Source of the DNA: DATLMR01 sp035634255
GTDB lineage: Bacteria > Acidobacteriota > Blastocatellia > UBA7656
DNA length: 60,330 nucleotides
Assembly (NCBI GenBank): GCA_035634255.1
Contig: DASQDI010000074.1
Span: 1 to 60,330, forward strand
Reading direction: 5' to 3'
Of the stretch, positions 17,315-25,680 are shown piece by piece. The notes under the pieces were generated by a model that was not told the origin of the DNA, made no database searches, and worked only from the letters and a program-made list of their open reading frames with translations. A program made the translations under genes and the position numbers. The first letter of the stretch is position 1. Each line of letters opens with the position of its first letter.

Positions 17315-20300
17315 ATGATCCGTTTTTCAAAGACGTTTTCGAGCGCGCTGTGCATCCTGATCTTCCTTGCCCTCGGCTCGGAATCGGTTTGTGCATGGGA
17401 GCCGCGCGCCCCATCCGCCCGCCCATCCGCCCAGAAGAACGAAGAGAAAAAGAAGAGAAAAAAGAACAAAAAAGAGAACGCCAAAGACGGGCAGAAGAAA
17501 GGCCCGCCCCAAAACGGCCAGCCGGATTCAAACGGCTCGACCCCCGCGCGCCCGTCGGGGGCCGTGGAGAATATCGAGATAGTCTCCGACTCGCAGGGCA
17601 AGGTCGGCGAGCTCTATCTTTACGAAGGCTACGTCAACGTGACCCTCGAGGACGCGAGGCTCCAGGCCGACCGGGTGACTCTGAACCAGACGACCGGGGA
17701 CCTGGTGGCCGAAGGGAACGTCATCTTCGACCAGGGCACGGACCAGCGCGTGACCGCGCGCAGGGCGGAGATCAACTCGTTTGAGCGTAAAGGCGTCTTC
17801 TGGGACTCGACGGGCTTCACCAACCGCACGCAGACGGGCGAGTACATCTTCTTCACGGCCGACCGCGTCGAGCGCACCGGGCCGGACACCTACGAGCTTT
17901 ATGGCGCGACCGTCACGGCCTGTGAGGATGTCGTGCCGAAGTGGAGCTTTTCGGCCGAGCGCGCGGCCCTGAAGATGAACGACCGCCTCAAGCTATACAA
18001 GTCCCTCTTCCGGGTCAAAGACGTTCCGGTCTTCGTGCTCCCTTATGCGTGGATTCCCGCCACGCGGGCCGAGCGCCAGTCCGGGTTCTTACTGCCGACG
18101 ACGGGGACCTCGAACCAGAAGGGCCGCACCTTCAAGACCGCCTACTACCAGACGCTCGGCCCGTCGGCGGACGTAACCATCCGGAGCGACCTCTACACGG
18201 CGCGCGGGCTCGGGCTCGGCGCGGAGTTCCGCGCGCAGACGGACGAGAAATCTTTCATCCGGCTCGGGGCCTTCACCGTGAAGGACCGGCTCTTCGGGGA
18301 GGACGGGGAGGACCAGGGCGGGACCGCGTTCGTCGCCGAAGCCGTGCAATACCTGCCGCGCGGGTGGCTCGCGGTCGGCAACGTCTCTTTCGTCACGAGC
18401 CTGCCATTCCGGCAGGTCTTCTCCGACGACATCTCGCAGGTCATCGACCCGAGGCGCGAGTCGAGGTTTTACATAAACAACAACGCGCGCGACTTCAGCT
18501 TCAATTTTCTCGCGAGCAACGAGACGACGACTCTGTTCCGCCCGACCCGCGACCCGGAGGCCCCGCCCAACGAAGGCACGAACTTCGACGTGAAGATCAG
18601 GACCGCGCCGGAGCTCAGCCTCACCGTCTACCCGCGCAGGATCAAAGAGAGCCTGCCCATCTACTTCTCGTTCGATTCGAGCATCGGCGCTATGAAACGC
18701 GAAGAGACCGTCGACGGCGTCTCCGTGCTGACCACCCCCTCGGCCGTGCAGCGGTTCGATTTTCAGCCGAAGATCACCGTCCCGCTCGCGACCCTCGGGG
18801 GCTTCGCCATCACCCCTAGCCTCGCGGTGCGCCAGACTTTCTACAGCAGCAGCCTCGATCCGACGGTAGAGGCTTTCGACCCCGACCGGTTCACCCTGTC
18901 GCCCGACGACCCGCGCCTCGACCCCGCGAACGGCGCGGCGAAGCCGGGGCTCAGGCTTTTCACGCGCGAAGATTTCGACCCCATAATCCCCGAAGACCTG
19001 TCGCGCCGCTACGCGGAACTGGCCGTGGACATCCGCCCGCCTTCGCTCGAAAAGGTATTCCTGGACGAAGGCGGCGCGCGCCGGTTCAAACACGTAATCG
19101 AGCCTTACCTGACCTACCGCGTGATCGGGGGGATCGGCGACGAGTTCGACAAGATCATAAGGTTCGACGAGCGCGACGCCGTGGCCAACACGAACGAGTT
19201 CGAGTACGCGGTCGTCAACCGCTTCTTCATCACCCGCCGCGCCAACGAGCTGAATCGCCGGCGCGCCCGCACACAGCGTGACGAAGAGCCTCAGGAGATG
19301 GAGACCGTGACCCCCGGCCGCCCGAACCGCAGGCGCGACAGGAGGCGCGGAGACCCTACGGACCCGGCCGAGGAAGCGCCGCCTCCCGGCGCGGAGGCCG
19401 CTAAGCCTGAAGCGCCCGAAGAGCCCGAGGGCGAAGTGGAGAAGCCCTCCGAGAAGAGGCCCGAGCCGGACCCCAGAGAGCCCGAATGGAAGGAAGCTCC
19501 CGCCACGGAACCGGCTCCCGGAGCCGAAAGCAGGAAGGGGAAGCTTGAGGTCGGGGCCTCGTCCGAGCTCGTGAAGGAGGACGTGGGGCGCTCCGGCAAC
19601 AGGCGGCAGAGGGCCGGGCGGCGCGAGGCCGACGAGGCGCAGGAGCCCGGCGCGCGGGACGAGGACGACGCGGGCGGCGAGGAGACGCTCGCGGGCGCGA
19701 CCAACCTCGACGCCCCGTCGCAGGCGTACGAGCTGCTGAGCATCAAGCTGGCGCAGAAATATTTCTTCGACCGCGATTTCGGCGGCGCGCTCAAAGAGGG
19801 CGGCCGGAACCAGTTCTATCCGATCAACACGCTTTCGGGGTTCACATACGGGGGGCGCGCGCGCGGCTTCTCCCCGGTCAACGTGCAGGTGCGCTACCGG
19901 CCCCTGTCGACCGTCTTCGCCGACCTGAGGATGGACGTGGGCTCGGATGACAGGGCCGTGCGCAACGTCACCCTTTCGGGCGGGGTGAGCAGAGAGAAGT
20001 TCACCGTATCGACCAGCTGGTACCTCTCCCGGCGCATCGACCTCGACCCCAACCGCTTCGAGCCCGGAACCTTCCCCAGCAACCAGATAGTTTCGACCAT
20101 ACAGTTCGGGGACGCGGGCGACGGCTTTTACGGGGGGACCCGCATAGGCTACGACTTCACCAACCGCTTCGAACCGAACGACCGGGTCTCGTCCGGGCGG
20201 CTCAGGAACTCGCGGAGCTACGTCGGCTATCACTGGGACTGCTGCGGGGTGCAGTTCAACTACAACACGTTCAAAGCGGGGCTCCGCAACGAGAGCGCCT

Positions 20301-20431
20301 TCTCCTTCACCTTCACGCTCGCGGGCCTGGGCAGCTTCGGCACGGACCAGTTCGCCCAATTGGGCGGAGGCCGCGGGGGGCGCAACCGAGGGAGGAGGGC
20401 GCGCCGCAATGACTTCGACGATAATTTTTAG
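17315..20431 (+). CDS. lptD: LptD-like LPS-assembly outer-membrane protein with a large charged insert
   Basis: The start is taken at ATG 17315, after a GGGGGCCGGAGG site, giving 1038 residues; an upstream in-frame ATG would add a non-signal-like leader. A signal peptide (IRFSKTFSSALCILIFLALG) is followed by a Lys-rich low-complexity stretch. An OstA/LptA-like jellyroll spans about 80-190 (VGELYLYEGYVNVTLEDARL, VTARRAEINSFERKGVFWDS). A beta-barrel of LptD type then continues to the end. Two LptD cysteine landmarks are present: ATVTACEDVVPKWSFSAERA after the jellyroll and HWDCCGVQFNYN near the C-terminus; in E. coli such cysteines form the required disulfides. Residues about 648-795 are a Pro/Glu/Arg-rich insert inside the barrel region, unusual for the family. 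It inserts lipopolysaccharide into the outer membrane. No other lpt gene is adjacent. Confidence 0.88.
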   Translation: MIRFSKTFSSALCILIFLALGSESVCAWEPRAPSARPSAQKNEEKKKRKKNKKENAKDGQKKGPPQNGQPDSNGSTPARPSGAVENIEIVSDSQGKVGELYLYEGYVNVTLEDARLQADRVTLNQTTGDLVAEGNVIFDQGTDQRVTARRAEINSFERKGVFWDSTGFTNRTQTGEYIFFTADRVERTGPDTYELYGATVTACEDVVPKWSFSAERAALKMNDRLKLYKSLFRVKDVPVFVLPYAWIPATRAERQSGFLLPTTGTSNQKGRTFKTAYYQTLGPSADVTIRSDLYTARGLGLGAEFRAQTDEKSFIRLGAFTVKDRLFGEDGEDQGGTAFVAEAVQYLPRGWLAVGNVSFVTSLPFRQVFSDDISQVIDPRRESRFYINNNARDFSFNFLASNETTTLFRPTRDPEAPPNEGTNFDVKIRTAPELSLTVYPRRIKESLPIYFSFDSSIGAMKREETVDGVSVLTTPSAVQRFDFQPKITVPLATLGGFAITPSLAVRQTFYSSSLDPTVEAFDPDRFTLSPDDPRLDPANGAAKPGLRLFTREDFDPIIPEDLSRRYAELAVDIRPPSLEKVFLDEGGARRFKHVIEPYLTYRVIGGIGDEFDKIIRFDERDAVANTNEFEYAVVNRFFITRRANELNRRRARTQRDEEPQEMETVTPGRPNRRRDRRRGDPTDPAEEAPPPGAEAAKPEAPEEPEGEVEKPSEKRPEPDPREPEWKEAPATEPAPGAESRKGKLEVGASSELVKEDVGRSGNRRQRAGRREADEAQEPGARDEDDAGGEETLAGATNLDAPSQAYELLSIKLAQKYFFDRDFGGALKEGGRNQFYPINTLSGFTYGGRARGFSPVNVQVRYRPLSTVFADLRMDVGSDDRAVRNVTLSGGVSREKFTVSTSWYLSRRIDLDPNRFEPGTFPSNQIVSTIQFGDAGDGFYGGTRIGYDFTNRFEPNDRVSSGRLRNSRSYVGYHWDCCGVQFNYNTFKAGLRNESAFSFTFTLAGLGSFGTDQFAQLGGGRGGRNRGRRARRNDFDDNF

Positions 20432-20525
20432 AGGGGTTGGCTTAGACCCGCGCCCTTGCCGGGGCGGGCGGAAAACGTAAAACTGTTAAGGGCTTGATCG
20501 GTTCGGGCCTCGCAGGGCAATATTA

Positions 20526-20554
20526 TTGACAGGGTATTGCTTTGATGTTAACTT
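20526..20554 (+). promoter_or_regulatory. Candidate sigma70 promoter for the hrcA cluster
   Basis: A perfect -35 TTGACA (20526-20531), 17-bp spacer and -10 TAACTT (20549-20554) lie about 45 bp ahead of the chosen hrcA start. No CIRCE inverted repeat is visible around it. Confidence 0.45.
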
Positions 20555-20597
20555 ACGGTCGATATTCCATCTGGGCTATGCCCCCCACGAAGAACTT

Positions 20598-21692
20598 ATG
20601 AAGAAGAGCGGTTCCAATTTCGACGACCGCAAGAAGGAAATTCTCGCAGCGATAGTGAGAATCCATATTGCTACAGGCGAGCCCGTCGGGTCGTTCACGC
20701 TCGCGAAGAATTCGAGCGAGGGACTATCGTCGGCCACCATACGCAACATCTGCGCGGAGCTTGAGGACGACGGCTACCTGTCTCATCCCCACACGTCCGC
20801 CGGGCGCATGCCGACCGACAAAGGCTATCGGTACTACGTCGATAACCTGATGGGCACGATGAAGCTCTCGCAGACGGACGCGGCGCAGATCAACGAGCGG
20901 CTGCTCGACGAGGAGTCGCGGGTGAACCCCGAGAGGCTGATGGAGCGGACGAGCAGCCTGCTTTCGCAGCTGTCGGATAACGTCGGCATTGTCGTCCCGC
21001 CGTCGATCTCCAAGGACATCCTGCACCACATCGAGTTCGTGAAGATGTCCGACTCGCGCGTGCTCGTGATAACGGTTTCGAGCGCGGGCCGCGTGCAGGA
21101 CCGCGTGATCCATGTTGAAGGGGACTTCTCGCAGGCCGACCTCAACTCGACCGCGCGGTACCTGATGGAGAACTTCCACGGCTGGACGCTCCGGGAGATT
21201 CGCGACGAGCTGCTCAGGCGGATGACCGAGGAGAAGGCGCTCTACGACCGCCTGTTCCGCAACGCGGTCCTGCTTTGCAGCCAGAGCCTTCAGGAAGGCG
21301 ACCAGCCCGACGTCTTCATCGAGGGCGCGTCGAACATAATCGCCAAGCGCGACTTCGCCAACACCGAGCGCATGCGCGAGGTCTTCAAGGTGTTCGAGCA
21401 GAAGAGCAGGATCATCAAGATCCTCAACGAGTGCATCAAGAGCGCGGGCCGGGAAGAAGTGGCGGTGCGCATCGGCAGCGAGAACCGTTTGATGGACTTG
21501 CGGGACTGCACGGTCATCGCCTCCCCGTGTTTTTACACGGGCGGGAAGGCGGTCGGCTCGATAGGGGTCGTGGGGCCGACCCGCCTTGAGTACGACAGGC
21601 TCATCGGCATCGTCGAGTACATCGCCAGGCTGTTCGAGCGCATGCACGACTCCACGCATGCCGGGCAGATGAATCGCGGGGTGCGGCTTTAG
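20598..21692 (+). CDS. hrcA: Heat-shock repressor HrcA
   Basis: A 364-residue repressor when started at ATG 20598 (MKKSGSNFDDRKKEIL); a longer frame begins upstream but overlaps the promoter. The N-terminal winged helix (about 10-75) shows RKKEILAAIVRIHIATGEPVG, SSATIRNICAELEDDGYL and HTSAGRMPTDKGYRYYVD, which are HrcA signatures. A GAF-like HrcA domain follows (about 105-345, with NVGIVVPPSI, VLVITVSSAGRVQDRVI and GSIGVVGPTRLEYDRLIGIVEY). HrcA represses dnaK and groE operons by binding CIRCE, and GroEL assists its folding. Here it opens a cluster with grpE, dnaK and dnaJ, so autoregulation is expected, yet I find no CIRCE in the upstream region. The gap to grpE is 36 bp. Confidence 0.95.
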   Translation: MKKSGSNFDDRKKEILAAIVRIHIATGEPVGSFTLAKNSSEGLSSATIRNICAELEDDGYLSHPHTSAGRMPTDKGYRYYVDNLMGTMKLSQTDAAQINERLLDEESRVNPERLMERTSSLLSQLSDNVGIVVPPSISKDILHHIEFVKMSDSRVLVITVSSAGRVQDRVIHVEGDFSQADLNSTARYLMENFHGWTLREIRDELLRRMTEEKALYDRLFRNAVLLCSQSLQEGDQPDVFIEGASNIIAKRDFANTERMREVFKVFEQKSRIIKILNECIKSAGREEVAVRIGSENRLMDLRDCTVIASPCFYTGGKAVGSIGVVGPTRLEYDRLIGIVEYIARLFERMHDSTHAGQMNRGVRL

Positions 21693-21728
21693 AGGAAAGA
21701 GCAAGTAAAGGAAGACAACGAGCACGAG

Positions 21729-22349
21729 ATGGCAAAAAAGAGAGACGAACAGAGGGAGATACCTATCAACTTCGTCGGCGAGGATGAGGACGAAGTGCCG
21801 GACGCCGCCTCGGAGGCGGAGCCGGATTCCGCCGGCGAGCCGGAAGCCCCGGAAGAGAGCGCCCGCGGCGAAGGCGCGGGGCCGGGTTTGCAGGCCCAGG
21901 TGGACGCGCTCACGCAGGAGAGGGCCGCGCTCTACGACCAGCTGCTCCGGCGTCAGGCCGAGTTCGAGAATTACCGGAAGCGGATGGAGCGCGAGAGGGG
22001 CGAGGTCTACCAGCGCGCCAGGGCCGAAGTGCTGCTGGAGCTGCTGCCGGTCCTCGACAATTTCGAGCGCGCCCTGCTGAGCTTCGAATCGGCCAGCAGC
22101 GACCCCGAAGCGTTCCAGCAGGGGGTCGAGCTGATTCACAAACAGCTTAAAGACGCGGTGACCAAGCTCGGGCTTCAGCCGGTCGAATCGGTCGGGCAAG
22201 CCTTCGACCCTCACCTGCATGAGGCGGTGACCATCGAGGCGTCCGACGAGCACGAAGAGAATACGATTATCGAAGAGTTCGAACGAGGCTACAAACTGGG
22301 CGACAAATTGCTGCGCCCCGCGAAAGTGAAGGTCGCCTCTACGCCTTAG
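21729..22349 (+). CDS. grpE: Nucleotide exchange factor GrpE
   Basis: A 206-residue cytoplasmic protein. An acidic, disordered N-terminus (about 1-60) leads to the long coiled-coil dimer helix (LQAQVDALTQERAALYDQLL, EFENYRKRMERER). Then come the four-helix part (LLPVLDNFERAL, FQQGVELIHKQLKDAVTKLG) and the beta-wing (FDPHLHEAVTIEASDEHEEN, GYKLGDKLLRPAKVKVA). GrpE releases ADP from DnaK and works with DnaJ in protein refolding. Placement between hrcA and dnaK is the usual order. The gene starts 36 bp after hrcA. A perfect 13-bp inverted repeat sits between it and dnaK. Confidence 0.96.
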   Translation: MAKKRDEQREIPINFVGEDEDEVPDAASEAEPDSAGEPEAPEESARGEGAGPGLQAQVDALTQERAALYDQLLRRQAEFENYRKRMERERGEVYQRARAEVLLELLPVLDNFERALLSFESASSDPEAFQQGVELIHKQLKDAVTKLGLQPVESVGQAFDPHLHEAVTIEASDEHEENTIIEEFERGYKLGDKLLRPAKVKVASTP

Positions 22350-22368
22350 ATTCATTGACCGATACCCC

Positions 22369-22413
22369 GAGGTTCGGGCCCGGACGCTCAGCGAGAGCAG
22401 GGGCCCGAACCTC
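22369..22413. repeat. 13-bp perfect inverted repeat between grpE and dnaK
   Basis: GAGGTTCGGGCCC (22369-22381) pairs perfectly with GGGCCCGAACCTC (22401-22413) across 19 nt. There is no T-tract, so it is not an ordinary terminator. It may be a processing site, partial attenuator or dispersed palindrome; a related palindrome occurs at 33738-33779. Confidence 0.65.
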
Positions 22414-22493
22414 AGGACACGATCTCGCCCCTACTTAATTCGGACTACCCCCGCTCTACCTGCTCGGTTCTTAGATGATTGGAGGATAGCTTT

Positions 22494-24362
22494 ATGGGCA
22501 AGGTCATAGGAATAGACCTCGGCACGACCAACTCGTGCGTTGCGATACTCGAAGGCGGTGTGACTCAGATAGTACCAAACAAAGAGGGCGGGCGGACCAC
22601 GCCTTCCGTGGTCGCGTTTACCGAGAAGGGCGAGCGACTGATCGGCCAGATCGCCAAGCGCCAGGCCATCACGAATTCCGCGAACACCATCTACGCGGTC
22701 AAGCGGTTGATGGGCCGGAAGTTCAACTCTCCCGAGGTCACGCGCGCGTACGAAGTCTGCGCTTACGAGATAAGCGAGTCGGCCAACGGCGACTGCCGCG
22801 TGAGGGTGCGCGGGCGCGACTACTCGCCGCCCGAGATATCGGCCATCCTCCTCCAGAGGCTCAAGCTCGCCGCCGAAGAGTTCCTCGGCGACGAGGTGAC
22901 TGAGGCGATCATAACGGTCCCGGCCTACTTCGACGACATACAGCGGCAGGCGACGAAAGACGCCGGCAAGATCGCGGGACTGAACGTCCAGCGCATAATA
23001 AACGAGCCGACGGCCGCGGCCCTGGCCTACGGGCTCGGGAAGCAGGAGAGCGAGAAGGTAGCCGTCTACGACCTGGGCGGGGGGACCTTCGACATCTCGA
23101 TCATGGAGATGTGCGACGGGGTGTTCGAGGTGCTCTCGACCTGCGGCGACTCCTTCCTCGGGGGCGAGGACTTCGACCAGCGCATCGTCGACTGGATGAT
23201 CGAGACTTTCAAGCAGGAGACCGGCATCGACCTTCACGCGGACCGCCTCGCGCTACAGCGGTTGAAGGAGGCCGCCGAGCGCGCCAAGTGCGAGCTCTCC
23301 ACCGCGACCGAGTCGCAGCTGAACCTGCCCTTCATCGCCGCGGATTCCACGGGGCCGAAACACTTCAACAAGACGCTCACGCGCGCGAAGTTCGAGGAGC
23401 TCGTCTCCGACCTCGTCGAGCGCACGGTGGAGCCGTGCCGCAAGGCCCTCTCCGACGCGAAGCTCTCGGCTTCGAGCATCACGAAGGTGCTGCTGGTCGG
23501 GGGGCAGACGCGCTCCCCGATAATAATCAACCGCGTGCGCGAGATATTTCAGCGCGAGCCCTCCATCGAGATCAACCCGGACGAAGTGGTCGCGATAGGC
23601 GCGGCGATACAGGCGGGCGTGCTGACGGGCGACGTGAAGGACCTGATCCTGCTCGACGTGATCCCCCTCTCGCTCGGCATCGAGACGCGCGGCGGGCTGT
23701 TCACGAAGATACTCGACCGCAATTCGACGATACCGACCAAGAAGAGCCTCGTGTTCACGACCGTGGCCGACTCCCAGCAGGTGGTAGAGGTCCACGTGCT
23801 GCAAGGCGAGCGCGAGATATCGGCGGGGAACCGCAGCCTCGCCCGCTTCGAACTGGTCGGCATCCCGGCGTCGCCGCGCGGGGTCCCGCAGATCGAGGTG
23901 ACTTTTGAAGTCGACGCCGACGGGATAGTCTCCGTCTCCGCGCGCGACAAGATGACGGCCGCGGAGCAGGCCATGCGCATCACCCCCTCGTCGGGCCTTT
24001 CGGCCAGCGAGATATACGACCTGATCGAAGAGGCGAACCGCAACGTCGAGAACGACCGCAGGATGAAGGCGATCATAACGGCGCGGAACCGGCTCGAGGG
24101 GCTGCTGCAAAACACCATCCGCACCTTCAGCGAGTTCGGGTGGATGCTCTCGGCCTCGGACCAGGAGTTCGTCCGCGCGACGCTCGATTCGGCGCGCCAG
24201 ACGGCCGTCTCCGACGACGCGGCGGAGGTGCGCTACGTATTGGAGCAGCTCGAAAGGGCGGCGCAGATGATCACGGACGCGATGTTCCGCCCCACGGGCC
24301 TGGCGAACGACGCCGGAGGAAAGAGCGAAGAAAATACCGTCCCGTTGTCAGAAGTATCCTAG
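22494..24362 (+). CDS. dnaK: Hsp70 chaperone DnaK
   Basis: A 622-residue Hsp70. The start is ATG 22494 after ATTGGAGGATAG; an in-frame upstream start is less likely. The ATPase domain (about 1-380) shows GKVIGIDLGTTNSCVAI, the second signature VYDLGGGTFDISI and the third signature VLLVGGQTRSPIII. The linker is DLILLDVIPLSLG, and the substrate-binding beta domain has IPTKKSLVFTT and GIVSVSARDK. The helical lid is present, but the C-terminus ends ...ENTVPLSEVS instead of the acidic EEVD-like tail common in bacterial DnaK. It also carries SPEVTRAYEVCAYEISESAN, a somewhat divergent subdomain. It binds and releases unfolded clients with GrpE and DnaJ. Cluster context supports DnaK over HscA, although some sequence features are divergent. 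Confidence 0.92.
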   Translation: MGKVIGIDLGTTNSCVAILEGGVTQIVPNKEGGRTTPSVVAFTEKGERLIGQIAKRQAITNSANTIYAVKRLMGRKFNSPEVTRAYEVCAYEISESANGDCRVRVRGRDYSPPEISAILLQRLKLAAEEFLGDEVTEAIITVPAYFDDIQRQATKDAGKIAGLNVQRIINEPTAAALAYGLGKQESEKVAVYDLGGGTFDISIMEMCDGVFEVLSTCGDSFLGGEDFDQRIVDWMIETFKQETGIDLHADRLALQRLKEAAERAKCELSTATESQLNLPFIAADSTGPKHFNKTLTRAKFEELVSDLVERTVEPCRKALSDAKLSASSITKVLLVGGQTRSPIIINRVREIFQREPSIEINPDEVVAIGAAIQAGVLTGDVKDLILLDVIPLSLGIETRGGLFTKILDRNSTIPTKKSLVFTTVADSQQVVEVHVLQGEREISAGNRSLARFELVGIPASPRGVPQIEVTFEVDADGIVSVSARDKMTAAEQAMRITPSSGLSASEIYDLIEEANRNVENDRRMKAIITARNRLEGLLQNTIRTFSEFGWMLSASDQEFVRATLDSARQTAVSDDAAEVRYVLEQLERAAQMITDAMFRPTGLANDAGGKSEENTVPLSEVS

Positions 24363-24375
24363 AGTTTGCTATAAT
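24345..24375 (+). promoter_or_regulatory. Candidate internal promoter for dnaJ
   Basis: TTGTCA (24345-24350) inside the dnaK 3' end, a 19-bp spacer and a perfect TATAAT (24370-24375) preceded by TGC, as in extended -10 promoters. It could express dnaJ separately from dnaK. Confidence 0.5.
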
Positions 24376-24468
24376 GAGTCTTCGATTTTGGCCCAGGCGC
24401 CTCGGTCGCTTTAAGCGGGCGGCTGAAACCGTAAAATCTGAGACTAATATATTGACCCAGGAATAAAA

Positions 24469-25593
24469 TTGAGCAGCAAACGTGACTACTATGAAGTGCT
24501 GGGCGTCCAGCGCGATGCAACAGAACAGGACTTGAAGCAGGCGTACCGCCGCCTCGCCGTCAAGTACCACCCCGACAAGAACCCTGGTGACGTGGAGGCC
24601 GAGGAGCGCTTCAAAGAGATTGCCGAAGCCTATCAGGTCCTTTCATCTCCAGACCTGCGGGCGAAGTATGACCGGTTCGGCCACGCGGGCGTCGGCGCGG
24701 GCGCCGGGGCCGGGGCGGGCTTCGGCGGCCAGGGCTTTCCGGGCTTCGAAGATATATTGAGCGACCTCTTCGGCTTCGGGGAGGTCTTCGGCGGGAGGGG
24801 CGGCCGCCGCGCGGGGCCGCGCCGAGGCTCCGACCTTAGATACGACATCAAGGTATCGCTCGAAGAGGCCGCGACCGGGCTCAAGACGAAGATACGTGTG
24901 CCGCGCCTCGAAGTCTGCGAGGTCTGCAACGGGAACGGGGCGGCGGCGGGCAGCTCCCCGACGCGCTGCACGACCTGCTCGGGGGCGGGCCAGGTCCGCT
25001 ACCAGCAGGGCTTCTTCTCGGTCAGCCGCACGTGCTCGACCTGCCGGGGGACCGGCAAGATCATCCGGGATGTCTGTAAAGAGTGCCGCGGCGAGGGGAG
25101 GGTCGAGCGCGAAAAGACCCTTGAGATCAAGATACCGGCCGGGGTCGATACGGGCTCGCGCCTCAGGATCGCGGGCGAGGGCGAGGCCGGGGAGGTCGGG
25201 GCCGCGCGCGGAGACCTCTACGTCATCATCCATGTGAAAGACCATGACGTTTTCGAGCGGCGGGACGCCAACCTTTATTGCAGCGTCCCCCTCTCGTTTA
25301 CTCAGGCCGCGCTCGGGGCCGAGGTGAGCGTGCCGACGCTCGACGGGCAGGAGACGCTCCGGGTGGCGGAGGGCACGCAGACGGGGCGGACTTTCCGGCT
25401 CAAAGGGAAGGGCATGCCGGTGCTCGGCGGCCGGGGCCGCGGGGACCTCTTCGCCACCGTTCATGTGAGCACGCCCACCAACCTCTCGCGCGAGCAGCGC
25501 CGCCTGTTTGAAGAGCTGGCGAGGCTGGAAAGCGGCAACGGTCAGGCCGAGGACAAGGGGATTATCGATAAGGTCAAAGATATTTTCGGCTGA
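24469..25593 (+). CDS. dnaJ: Co-chaperone DnaJ (Hsp40)
   Basis: A 374-residue protein starting at TTG 24469 (MSSKRDYYEVLGV). The J domain (about 1-70) has the HPD motif in KYHPDKNPG. A Gly/Phe-rich linker of GAGAGAGAGFGG type follows. The zinc region has four CxxCxGxG-type motifs: CEVCNGNG, CTTCSGAG, CSTCRGTG and CKECRGEG. The C-terminal client-binding domains end with a short tail (IIDKVKDIFG). DnaJ delivers clients to DnaK and stimulates its ATPase. It follows dnaK by 106 bp, a gap containing a TATAAT box. Its 3' end faces der across a very long perfect hairpin. Confidence 0.97.
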   Translation: MSSKRDYYEVLGVQRDATEQDLKQAYRRLAVKYHPDKNPGDVEAEERFKEIAEAYQVLSSPDLRAKYDRFGHAGVGAGAGAGAGFGGQGFPGFEDILSDLFGFGEVFGGRGGRRAGPRRGSDLRYDIKVSLEEAATGLKTKIRVPRLEVCEVCNGNGAAAGSSPTRCTTCSGAGQVRYQQGFFSVSRTCSTCRGTGKIIRDVCKECRGEGRVEREKTLEIKIPAGVDTGSRLRIAGEGEAGEVGAARGDLYVIIHVKDHDVFERRDANLYCSVPLSFTQAALGAEVSVPTLDGQETLRVAEGTQTGRTFRLKGKGMPVLGGRGRGDLFATVHVSTPTNLSREQRRLFEELARLESGNGQAEDKGIIDKVKDIFG

Positions 25594-25605
25594 GGTCTTT
25601 TTGAT

Positions 25606-25655
25606 CGGCATGACGAAAGCGGCCCTCAATCCTGAGGGCCGCTTTCGTCATGCCG
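25606..25655. terminator. 23-bp perfect hairpin between convergent dnaJ and der
   Basis: The arms 25606-25628 (starting CGGCATGACG) and 25633-25655 (ending TCGTCATGCCG) are perfectly complementary over 23 bp, with a 4-nt loop ATCC. Lying between convergent genes, it probably ends transcription from both sides. No clear T-tract follows on the plus strand; the minus strand continues ATCAAAAAGACC. Confidence 0.65.
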
Positions 25656-25680
25656 GTATGTCGGGAGGCGGGTCGCGCGC

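Noticed and set aside
18089..20359. 756-residue minus-strand open frame opposite lptD
   Set aside because: Shadow frame with repetitive Arg/Val composition; the plus strand has signal peptide and LptD motifs.
20724..22355. 543-residue minus-strand open frame opposite hrcA-grpE
   Set aside because: Spans two well-supported plus-strand genes and has no recognisable domain.
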